A DNA stretch of 38,810 nt, from contig QANT01001439.1 of NCBI GenBank assembly GCA_003254885.1, positions 1 to 38,810 on the forward strand. Reading direction: 5' to 3'. A program made the position numbers and the translations under genes. The DNA comes from Purshia tridentata. Taxonomy: Eukaryota > Streptophyta > Magnoliopsida > Rosales > Rosaceae. A model generated the notes under the pieces. That model was not told the DNA's origin, did not search any database, and was given only the letters and a program-made list of their open reading frames with translations. Shown one piece after another: positions 23,441 through 33,606 of the stretch. Position 1 is the first letter of the stretch. The number at the start of each line of letters is the position of its first letter.

Positions 23441-23697
23441 CTCATCCAAAAGTCCGAAACCCTAACCACGGGCACGTGCGAGCGCGCCTCCTTCTTTGAT
23501 AGAGTCACGTGCCGAACACAACCGCACACAGAATCAAATCAATCGTGATAGAGAAAAGATACAGGGGCAAAGGAACAGAGAGAGAGAGAGAGAGAGAGAG
23601 ATAGAGCTTTCAGAAACCCTAGCTCCCACTACTCCACCCCCAATATCACTTCACAAGTTTCCCTCAAATATTTCACTGCATTTGAGCTCGTATTAAG
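23441..23697 (+). promoter_or_regulatory. SKP1-like gene promoter and first leader exon: two G-boxes, telo-boxes, GA tract
   Basis: Two CACGTG G-boxes lie at 23473-23478 and 23506-23511, 33 bp apart. A telo-box AAACCCTAA lies at 23457-23465 and a second (AAACCCTAG) at 23614-23622, the latter probably in the leader. An (AG)n run at 23577-23600 resembles BBR/BPC sites. The first leader exon seems to end at TATTAAG|GTAGGC (23697/23698). A leader intron of about 1 kb ends at a TTTCAG (24673) or TGCAG (24729). Confidence 0.55.
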
Positions 23698-24964
23698 GTA
23701 GGCACACCTCTCTCTCTAATATACATATAATACATGTATGCATGCAATCTATGCTAATTATATTTGGTTGGATTCAGGATTAGTTAATTGATTGGTTATA
23801 TCATTAAATTAATGATATTTTTGGGTTTTTTATTTGTATATTAATGGTAATATTATTAAGGATTTTCTTAGTTGTAAGGTGGAATATTCATTGGTGAAAG
23901 CTTAAGATTTTGCTTTTGTAGGAAATGGGTTGGATTCCTGAAACCATTTAACAGGGTTTAATCCGAATTTTAAATATATGGGTCGTTCAAATCCGGGTTT
24001 TCAGTTTCCAGGAAACCTAAAGAGGGCGTTATGAAATGAAAGTTTGAATCTTATCTTAATGGGTCCAGCTAAACCAACTGTTTTTTTTGTTTTGTTGCCG
24101 AATAACTAAACCAATTGTCTGAATTACACCCATTTTTTGCTTTCTTTTTTCTTATTGGTTATGGAGACTGAAGAAACTGAGGTGTCCAGTTTCTTATTAG
24201 GATTCTCTATAAATTGGCTTCCAATGCAAAGGTGTCTCGTTTGCACATATGGTCTCCATTCAATATTTTGTTGTACAAGGACAATATGTTGAACTCTGAT
24301 TTTTGGTTTTTAATGCTAGTTTCAAAAAGCATTTCATATTGAATTTTGTCCTCCAATATATTTTTGTCTGGTATTGACTATTATAATAGCTTTGCTCTGT
24401 AAGCGTGAAACTTATAAATCTTTACTATTGTGTTTTTGTAACTTACCTCCTTGGGTAAACTCTTCATACTTGGAATCTAATAACTTATTACGAGAATATA
24501 TGGGTATGAAGTGAATAGAATAAATGAAAACTGAAAAAGTTGGAATACACACAGACCTTGAGAAACTCCATTGAAGTGGTTTCATAATCTACTGATTATT
24601 CTGTTGTCTTGTTACACTTACCACTGTTATAATTAAACTTAAGTTTATGATAACACTCATCTTGAAATTTCAGGAATATCATCTCTTGTTTGCTCTCCAC
24701 CTCTAATTATGCTTTACCTTTAAATGCAGGAAAAAGATTTGAGAAAGCTCTCCGGATAAGAATGCTAATACACATTTTATTGGGATTCAAGATTGTGTCA
24801 TTTTCGGAATCACTTATAAACAGTTTGTATTTGCTTAATAAAGTTAAGCTTTTGAATAAGGAAAAGGTTTCATTTGCCTTGTAACTTCCTTATTTTTGGA
24901 ATTGGAAGTGCAAGGTGGTTTGTGCTTCACAACTCCTGAAGTTTAGTTTCAGTGCCACTGTCAA

Positions 24965-27900
24965 ATGTCAGAAGGTGTAATGGCGGTAGTCAAACCTGAG
25001 GTATGTTCTTTCATTAGCTGATGAATTATAAGTGGCGATGTAGTTTTAAATTAGATTATTTAATTTTGGACAACATATTCATTCCATTACATTGACTTTT
25101 TTTAGCAGCGTATGTATCTCTAAGGGCCCTTTGTCACCTGAGTATGATGGGATGATTTGGCTCTTGTCTAGTTGTTGGTTATACTTTCACTTGAAGGATG
25201 GTGAACTTACCTTTCAGATATTGATTCAGGATAGAAAAAAATGTATGAGGTTTTTTTGACTGAATAGGTATAGGAAAAGGATTAGATGTTTAGTTGACTC
25301 TTGCAGGAATCTCTCTCAGTGGCGAGTTGTAGTTTCTGGGGTGCTTGGGTTAGGGTGTAATGATCAAAATAAGGTTGGTATTCAGTGGTAAGTTCATATT
25401 GTGAAAAATCCAAGTATTAAAAGGGTTTAGTTGTAGTGATAACAGCAGCCTAGAAATTAGATTGTGAATGGTAGTTAAGAGTGCCACACCAAGGGTTACG
25501 GTGGCATCATGCTATATTCAATTGCAAGATCATAGTTGCTGGAATATTTGTGAAAGTTATTCTCTTTGGAGTTGGAAATAACCACTTAGGGATCCTAATT
25601 TAGACAGTACAAACTAAGTTTTGGACTAATAGGATTCACCAATGGGAAACAACTAGAGTGCATGGTTTTGAAATTCTTATAAGCACAGGCCTTTAATAAA
25701 CCTACTAGTTGAATTACTAACATGAAAAGAATAGAAAAGGGATGAAATACATTGTTCTGCAGAGGCCTTTAATAGTCCACATATATGTAGTCCTTATTAT
25801 AAAAATATATTGATAGTCAAGTTTGCTTTTTATTGACGCTCTTATTTCCTTTGTAATTAGAGAGGCTTAATAATAGGACTTCATGATAGTTAAAGCACAT
25901 TATGGAGGACTTCAATTAGGTTCCAAATCAGCGTAGCCCATAGTACTATTTTTAGTCTTTGAGCTTTCTTTCCCACCAGATTGTTGCATGGCATGGATAT
26001 ACATTATCAAAATTGCTCTAGAGGATTTCTTACAGAATATTTGTTGTTTCATGTACGATTTTATTGCTCCTCCAATTACTATGTAATTGCCATGGGCAGA
26101 CCCCAAAATTGGATGGTGGGGAAACTCATGGGTTGTGTGGTGTGGCATATGTGGTAGTTCAAAATAAGACAATATATTCAACTCTAGCAGCATTAGTGGC
26201 ATTTCTCTTTTGATTCCTGACATAATTGTTTTTATGTTTTGTGCAACTAGATGAAGTCTTACATCTGGCTTCAAACTGCTGATGGCTCAATCCAACAAGT
26301 AGAAGAAGAGGTTGCTATGTTTTGTCCCATGATATGCCGAGAAATACTTCAGACGGGCATGGGATCGTCCAAAAACTATGCTATATCACTTCCTCAACGA
26401 GTTAACCCTGCCATTCTGGGCTTAATACTTGACTACTGTCGGTTTCATCAAGTACCAGGTCGCTCTAATAAGGTCTGATATGTAAATCTGGCACTTGTAG
26501 TTTCTTTTGCCTTTTCTTATGTGATATCATTCTCCAATGGGCAGGATCTTTTACTATATTCTCCTATTCATCATCATCATCCTCCATTGTCAATACGGTG
26601 CAGTCAGAAGTAATTAGATGATCATATAGTTATATTTATTTGATAGTATTGTTATCATGTGTAGGAACGCAAAACTTTTGATGAGAAGTTTATTCGAATG
26701 GACACAAAAAAGTTATGCGAGTTGACATCTGCTGCTGACAGCCTCCAATTGAAGCCTTTGGTTGATCTCACCAGCCGAGCACTTGCACGAATTATTGAAG
26801 GAAAAACACCTGAGGAGATACGTGAGACATTTCATTTACCTGATGACCTCACAGAGGTTTGTTGCTATCAGAAGTCATTGGTTTTTCATTGCTTGCATCC
26901 ATGGGTTTTCATGTACGTATGGTTCAATCCAGGAGGAGAAGTTGGAACCTCTGAGAAACATAACTGATGATCCACGTATCCGGCTTCTTAATCGGTTATA
27001 TGCTAGAAAGAGGAAAGAATTGAAAGAGAGAGAGAAACTGAAGGTGCTTACTTTTACTTGAAGAGTTTGAAGCCTTTACCATATGTTAAATGCGATATTT
27101 GTGGTAATTTTATATTTCACAATATTTATTATTTGAGTTGTATGTAAAGTAGTTCCATTGTAATTATGTAGTTGGTGGCTTGGATCATTCAAAACTGTGC
27201 ATACATGTTTGCATTAATAGAAAGTGGATTCTTTTTTATATTTCAGAATGTTGAGGTTGAGGAGGAGCACGTTGATCAGCGTTCAGTCGATGATCTCTTG
27301 ACATTTATAAATGGTGGAAATGGAGGTATGATCCAGAAATCACTCTCTTCATCCCGATTGCAAATTTTGTGTCTTTATTCTTATCCATTGAGTTTTAGGT
27401 TTTTGCAACTTCTTGCATATCTATATCAATTTTTTTGTTAATTTTCACACTGCTTTTGATAGTACATAAATTTTTCATCTGTTGATGCTGTTAGTGGAGT
27501 CAAAGGACCACCTTGTAGTAGGTGACTTGTATCTCTGTTCTAGCTCCAAGGACAAGGAACAGAACGTTTTGTGGGCTTACATAAATTTTGGTAGATGCTT
27601 TAGTCATTACATTCACATATCATTGATACTTCAAGAAGTATTCAAGATTATTGTCCTCCATACCATAGTATTGCTTAGATTATGAGAGTTGCATTTGACA
27701 TACCTGTCTTGTTATTTACTCTGCAAACTTGTATGCAATGTGGTATGCTCTGCAGATTCAAAGGGGGCTAAAACCAATAAGAATAAGAAGAAAAATCGTA
27801 GAAGAAAAGATCATACAAAAGATTCTTCAAATAATGCAAATGGAAACCATAATAAGGTTGGCACTTCTCTCTCCCTTCCTAGCTCTCACTGTGCGTGCAT

Positions 27901-28747
27901 GCATGCACGCACTAGTCTGCTTGTGACTTTTTGCTACATGCAGTATATGTTTGTGCACTTGTTTGTGATTTCTCATAGTTGGTGTCTACTTTCATAGGAG
28001 TTGGAGGCTCTTTCTTCTGCTTTCCGTGATGGTGACATTATTAATGTTGAGGAACCACCTTCCAGTTCTTCAAGGTTGCAAGATTCTGCGTCTGTTAACT
28101 TTTCACCAAAGCTTGATTTTGATGATGTTGATATTGATGATGATTTAGATCCTGCCATGAAGGAGGAGCTTGACAGGTAACAAGAATGTTTCAGGATTTG
28201 TCAATGATGAACCAAACTTCTGTCTTTTAGCAAAAATAGTATTTGCAGACTATATTAAATTCTGTTCTATATTGTATGTAGGGAAGTGGAGGATTTTGCA
28301 CGAAGATTAAATTCAGATTGGCCAGAAAGGATGCAGGAAATTTTATCCTTGGGCCAAGAAAGGAGGCTTGCACCCTTAAATATGAATGGCAATGGTTCTG
28401 CACGCAGATATACAAGTACATTATTTCTTAAAATTCTCCCCTCTCCTGTTTTCCCTGAGTGTTAAATATGGTTTCTGAAGGAAGAAGGGTGGTGTTTAAT
28501 GCTAAAGAACAGACAGGCTTGTTTTGTTAGTCACTTTCATTTTTTTCCTCATGTTTGAGAATACTGTTGGTGTTGGGTACTCCTGAAGCATTTTATATGC
28601 TTTCATGATTTAAGCATGTCATTTGTACGTTTATTTATCTGTATACCCAATACATCCTCTACTATGATTTTGAGAGGGAGAAAAGGGTGTAGCTTTAGTT
28701 AGACTGACAGAGTCATTGGCTGGTATGCAGGTTTGGACCAGAGATAA
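24965..28747 (+). CDS. ASK21: SKP1-like protein 20/21 type with long C-terminal tail
   Basis: Nine coding exons: 24965-25000, 26251-26472, 26665-26856, 26933-27043, 27247-27325, 27756-27856, 27998-28176, 28282-28415, 28731-28747, joined in frame to 356 aa. Residues about 13-86 are the BTB/POZ-like SKP1 fold (MKSYIWLQTADGSIQQVEEE). Residues about 87-165 are the SKP1 C-terminal domain (MDTKKLCELTSAADSLQLKP, EEIRETFHLPDDLTEEE). Canonical SKP1 ends shortly after this in WAFE; here that end is replaced by a 190-residue tail with a basic block (KNKKKNRRRKD, about 222-232) that could be a nuclear signal, then acidic and Ser-rich stretches. SKP1 bridges cullin-1 and F-box proteins; whether this divergent type does so is uncertain. 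ASK20 and ASK21 are close paralogues and the choice between them is not firm. Intron 3 is only 76 bp. Confidence 0.9.
25014..25076 (+). repeat. 63-bp dispersed repeat, copy A (SKP1-like intron 1)
   Basis: It matches 35389-35451 over 63 bases without gaps at about 80% identity, including the identical 14-mer AATTTTGGACAACA. The two copies lie in introns of unrelated genes 10 kb apart. Confidence 0.75.
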
Positions 28748-29831
28748 TTACTGTATGATAGAGTATATTTAACTTGAAAATTTCCAGCAGCTTGAGTGAT
28801 TGGAAGAGATGCTACCATGGGTTTTGCTGCTGCAGAAGCTTTAGAAGAGTGGGCAGTGTTTTTGGTGTTGACAGCATGTGAGTATATTTATTTGTTTTTT
28901 CATCACCAAAAGCAATTTTCATTCTGTGGGCATCATGTATGTTGGAGAAAGGAAAGAAAAGAGATGTTTTTGTTTGACAAAAAAGGAATTCGGAGGCCAC
29001 GATGGAGCATAGTTTCCACAATTTTCTAGAGCTTATTTTCCATTTATGGTTGTTTCACCTTCAGCCATTTCCGTTGGTTGTCTCCTGTACTTTCTTGAAA
29101 TGATACTGAATTTACAAATGTACCTTTTTCATTTTCATTTCTTATAGGCCCCATTTGGCTTTGGAAAGTCTTGCGAGAAGTTGTAAGTACTTCAGTTGAT
29201 GTAATGCAATTGAAATAAAAATAAAGGTTCTTTCAAAGGGTTTTGTCCGATTTCTTCATTTGAATATGTTGGATAGGCTGATTACATATTTGGCAAAATG
29301 AAAAAAATAATAAAACATGTGTACAGCTCAAGCCTTCAACTGGCCGAGCCATGGTGGTGACATTTTGACAGCCAATATATGCAGCATAAATAGGCTACAG
29401 ACCCTTGTAATTTGAAGTCATTCACAATAAAGTATTCATTAACGTGACATTCTTCTAGTCAAAATTCCACTTAAAGAAATATGAATTTTCGTGACACCTA
29501 GTAAACCGTTTGGTTAGCCTCTATCTCCTCTGTAGAAAACAATACTGAAGATTCATTTTGGTCCTTTAGACATTTTCAACTTTGTGTTATCAACTTATCA
29601 CTAGGTATAAAACTATGGACAAAACTTAGTGGTCCAGAAATAAAACGTTTTATACTAATCCAATCCAACATACCAGCTGTACTACAAAAACAAATTGTAA
29701 AGGATTATCTGTAAGATAATTCATTCATTTATTTTCTTTGGGTAGCAAAACTAAAAGATACATACATCATTGACATTAATAAACGAAAAGAAAAGAAAAG
29801 TAAAAGAAAAAGAGTATGGCCTTCAACATTT
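28748..29831. other. 3' flanks between the convergent SKP1-like and membrane-protein genes
   Basis: No supported ORF. The SKP1-like 3' UTR probably runs to about 29220, where TGAAATAAAAATAAAG offers poly(A) signals. The right part is the 3' UTR of the - strand membrane-protein gene. Confidence 0.5.
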
Positions 29832-30605
29832 TCAATATTCTTTCAGTTTATGCGCAGAGTAATATTTCTTGAAAGCTCTAGGAAGATAGACAGGTAACAA
29901 GAACCCAAAAAGATTGAAGCTCCAAAACGCCATGTTAGCAATGGCAAGCCCTCTCCCAACCAACAGTCTCTTTGCAGATCCACCATAATCTTCATCCACC
30001 TTGGAAAACTCACTTCTGAGCCATTCCACAATGGTGAAAATCCTCCTGGAATTATAAAAAACCGGCACAAAAACACGAATTGGAGTCGAAAATCTGTCGG
30101 TGAAAGCCATTCCTTCCATGAAGACTTGGCTGGCAAGAAGAAAAACATGTGGGGCAGCGGCACTGATTCCTTCTTTGTCACCCTCGAAAATGCCTTCAAA
30201 AATGTAAGCAATTGGGAGCAAGAGGCCTATGATGGCACCCACTAGAACATAGAGGCGTAGAATCTTGTTTTGGGGGTTAAAAACAGGGTCTTTAGAAGAG
30301 GAGAGAGTGTTCGGAAAAGCAGCCTTGGAGATGAATTGCATGTAGACGATGGAAAAGAGAACGAAAGCGAAGTCTTCAGGGCTTACCATGCCGCTGGCTG
30401 AGAGGACTATTACGACTGCGAGGGCATTCAGCTGCCGGAAGGAGAAGATACCGGCTTTGCGTTGAGTGCTGGACAGGTGCTGGGTTTGGCCCTTTTGGTT
30501 GGGGTTGTTGGCTTTTGAGGCACTTGGGTCATTGTGTTCTTTGAATTCATGTTCTTGTTCTTTTGGGAGGCTTATGTCACTGCACGGACCAACCCCTCCT
30601 GACAT
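29832..30605 (-). CDS. Uncharacterised plant multi-pass membrane protein (DUF7733-like), intact paralogue
   Basis: One exon, 257 aa, start MSGGVGP at 30605. The first 50 residues are polar and acidic. Hydrophobic segments then follow: LNALAVVIVLSASGMV, FAFVLFSIVYMQFIS, LYVLVGAIIGLLLPIAYIF, HVFLLASQVFMEGM and a last one around FWSFNLFGFLLPVYLP. The invariant-looking block DRFSTPIRVFVPVFYNS and the C-terminal YLPRAFKKYYSA are shared with the neighbour at 31592. I recognise it only as a plant-specific family of unknown function; the DUF7733 assignment is from memory and moderate. The leader on this strand has a CT tract (30636-30648). Confidence 0.82.
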   Translation of the reverse strand: MSGGVGPCSDISLPKEQEHEFKEHNDPSASKANNPNQKGQTQHLSSTQRKAGIFSFRQLNALAVVIVLSASGMVSPEDFAFVLFSIVYMQFISKAAFPNTLSSSKDPVFNPQNKILRLYVLVGAIIGLLLPIAYIFEGIFEGDKEGISAAAPHVFLLASQVFMEGMAFTDRFSTPIRVFVPVFYNSRRIFTIVEWLRSEFSKVDEDYGGSAKRLLVGRGLAIANMAFWSFNLFGFLLPVYLPRAFKKYYSAHKLKEY

Positions 30606-31591
30606 TTCTCTGTGTTTGTATGTTATACAGGCAGTTGAGAGAGAGAGAAGCTTAATTCTGTAGGTTTTCTTGGTGATGGATTATAACTTGGAAGTGTGAG
30701 TTGGGATTTGGTTTGCATAGAATGAGAGAGCCCAAGTAATGAAGTTATGGAAAAATTACAAGGAAAAATAGGATATGGAAGAAAAAGTCTTGAATAACCG
30801 ATGAGAAAATTTGAGAGGGGCTGATGGGGAGAAGGAAGATAGGGTTGAGCATAAGGTGAGGAGGGTGGACAAGTGGCAGTGTGCTAGGAATTTAAGGGGA
30901 AAGTTAGGTAACCCACTCCACATGCTAAAGAAAAGAGAGGGTTATCTTTCAATTTTTCTTGGTCATAGTCAAAACGTCTTAGCTGCTCTTAAGCTTATAT
31001 TTCTCTGTTTTATTGGCCCCTTTGTTCTTAAGCTTACATATCGAAATTGACTTAGAGGCCATGGAATTCGGTGAATTTTTTATACAACAAATTAAAAGTG
31101 TGTCAAGAAACATACAAAATATAAAACAAAAAGCCTTTGGCAATGTGGCTCAATGGATTCCAATTAAAATAATAAAAAGAAAATTGGGCATGGCAGTCAA
31201 GTGACCCTTGTATAAAAGACGCAGGAAACTAAGCTCAGATTACAATGTGACATAAATAGCCCAGTGTTCTCAATAAGTGAGTTTGTATTCATGTATAAAC
31301 TAGAAGAAGATAGTTTATATGCAATGGCTAATTTGCTACTCGCAAATCCCCTTGTTCCCTGCATTGACTCTGTTGACTCTGTAACAGAGAATCTAGTCAC
31401 AAAGCAGTATGAGAAAAATAGACTCATGTGATAAAAAATTGTGTATAATACTTCACCAAATCTTTGACATAAGTGCACATTTGAAATAGCCAAACACCAA
31501 TTTTATTACAAACAAACTCTCAGTCTCACTGATAAAGGGTGCATAAATCTAGATATATCACAGACATCAATATATACAATCACGTGAAACA
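30606..31591 (-). promoter_or_regulatory. Promoter region of the intact membrane-protein gene
   Basis: The stretch 30850-31080 resembles 32590-32780, upstream of the second paralogue. Shared words include GGTGGACA, TGGCAGTGT, AGGAATTT and ACTTAGAGG-CATGG-ATTC. The right part, about 31100-31590, holds the 3' UTR of the second copy and nothing else recognised. Confidence 0.5.
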
Positions 31592-32385
31592 TTAATCTAT
31601 TTTTGCAGAGTAATATTTCTTGAAAGCTCTAGGAAGATAGATAGGTAACATGATCCCAAAAAGGTCAAAGGACCAAAAGAGCAAGTTGACAATAGCAAGT
31701 GCTCTCCCAATACACAACCTTCTTGCAGTTGCAGAGCCACCATACTCTGCAACACCCTCTTTGTTAAACTCATTTCTAACCCAGTCCACAAGCGTAAAAA
31801 TTCTCTTCGAATTATAGAAAACAGGCACAAAAACGCGAATAGGGGTCGAAAACCTGTCGGAGAAAACCACTGCATCCATAAAAGCTTGACTGGCAAGAAG
31901 AAATACATGTGGAACAGCAGCTCTGATCCCTTCTTGGTCACCCTCTAGAACGCCATGAAAAATATATGCTATGGGTAGCACAAGGCCTACGAGGGCGCCA
32001 AACAAAATGCCGATTTGTGTGATCTTGTTTTGTGGGTTAAAGGCTGGGGGTTCTTTTGAAGGGTCAGAGAGAGTTGGGAATGCAAATATAGAGATGAAGA
32101 ACATGTAGATCATGGAGAAGAGGACGAAAGCCAAGTCTTGAGGCTTACCATGCCACTGGCTGAGAGGACGATCATGACAGCCAAAGCATTGAGTTGCCAA
32201 AAGGAGATGTAATTAGCCTTGCGTGCAGTTTTTAGCGTTTGGCCCTTTTGCGGGTAGGGGCTTAAGGCAGTTGCTACAGGGTTGACGTCATCGTTTTGGT
32301 TGAGGACTTCATCATCATCATGGTCTTGGTCTTGGTCTTTTGGGAGGCTAATGTCTTTGTAAGTTGGACCTACTCCACCTGACAT
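31592..32385 (-). pseudogene. Frameshifted tandem paralogue of the membrane-protein gene
   Basis: The N-terminal part (from MSGGVGP at 32385 to SASGMVS) and the C-terminal part (QDLAFVLFSM... to YYSAKID, stop at 31592) lie in different frames. The break is at 32141-32144, where the + strand reads GAGGCTTACC and the intact paralogue reads CAGGGCTTACC, so one base is missing. With that base the protein would be 264 aa. No other stop or indel is seen and all shared motifs survive, so this is either a very young pseudogene or a sequencing error. An upstream in-frame Met at 32424 is less likely than 32385, which matches the neighbour. Confidence 0.75.
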
Positions 32386-33100
32386 TGTGAGAGAAGCTTT
32401 GCGTTGTGTAGGTTTTGCTTGCACACAGAGAGAGAGAGAGAGCTGAAGTTATAGAAGGAAAATTGAGACATTTGGAAGGGTATATATGAACTTAAAACTG
32501 AAGATAATATTTCATTACTGATTTTTGGGGAATTGACTATGAAATTGAAAAGGGCAAAAGACAAGGAAAAATGGGTTATGCATGAAGGTGCGAGCAGGGT
32601 GGACAGATGGCAGTGTAACAGGAATTTGAGGTGTAATCGTGTAAGCAAGGGAATTGCTTACTAAGAAGACAGATGAGGTGTGCCATAGCCGTTTTTCAAG
32701 CTTATCTCTGTTTTTTCTGGGTCTGTGTCGTTAATCTTATCGAAATCTACTTAGAGGGCATGGCATTCAGTGCAAACCCTAATGTTCCAGAGCATGGGCC
32801 GCATGGCAGTGTCTGTTACCTGCATTTCACTTTGGTTCTAATCTGCTTCACCGTTTATAAGAAAATATGTTTGACTTTGTTACTATTCGGTTTGACCGTT
32901 TGACCGATACTTAAATACTCTAGTTGTGGGCTGCTGTTAGGGACTGGGTTTAGGAAACTTTTTGTCTTGGGCTTTGTTGTAATCTCATTTGTTAGTCTTC
33001 TTTGTTGGCCATGCATATGTATGGTCAGTTGTCTATGTGTATGCAAAGCCCATCCCCTGCACTGATTCTGTAGCGTATAATATAACAACAAAACCAGAAG
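32386..33100 (-). promoter_or_regulatory. Promoter region of the frameshifted paralogue
   Basis: A CT tract (GA on +) at 32427-32442 lies in the leader, as in the intact paralogue. Sequence at 32590-32780 resembles 30850-31080. The rest to 33100 has no recognisable feature. Confidence 0.5.
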
Positions 33101-33606
33101 TATAATACCAGTACAAAGGCATGAGTCTACATGGAGGCAATAGACAAACTAGATTCAAAATTGATCAAAATTCATGAATAGTACAGGTTACTCAGCTTCA
33201 AAGGTTGTGTGACATTACATGAAATGAAAAACAAATTTCTTTCAAGTATCGTGACCAACAGGAGAAGCTGGAAAACCTATTGCAAGTGCTTCTCCAGCAA
33301 GGCAGCAATCGATTCTTCAAGGAGACAAATAAATAAGGGACCTTTCAAATAACTGAAAAACCAAAATTATTACAGAATTTTGACATTTAAGCAAGAAAAT
33401 AAAGGAAAAATCTCACTAATCAATCTGCTATGAGGATAAAAGAAAAAAGGACGGAACTATAGAAATTATCTTCCAAAACCTTTTCTTCAATTTTCTGACA
33501 GAAGACCACTGGTAAAACTGGAACCTCTGGTAAGAATATAATCGCTGGCTAAACTCTGCACATCGTATACCCAAAAAAAAAAAAACCATCTGTTTGCCCT
33601 CTATAA
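33101..33606 (-). other. Probable 3' UTR of the C2H2 gene
   Basis: No ORF of note. The sequence follows the stop codon at 33607 on the - strand; the 3' end was not located. Confidence 0.4.
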
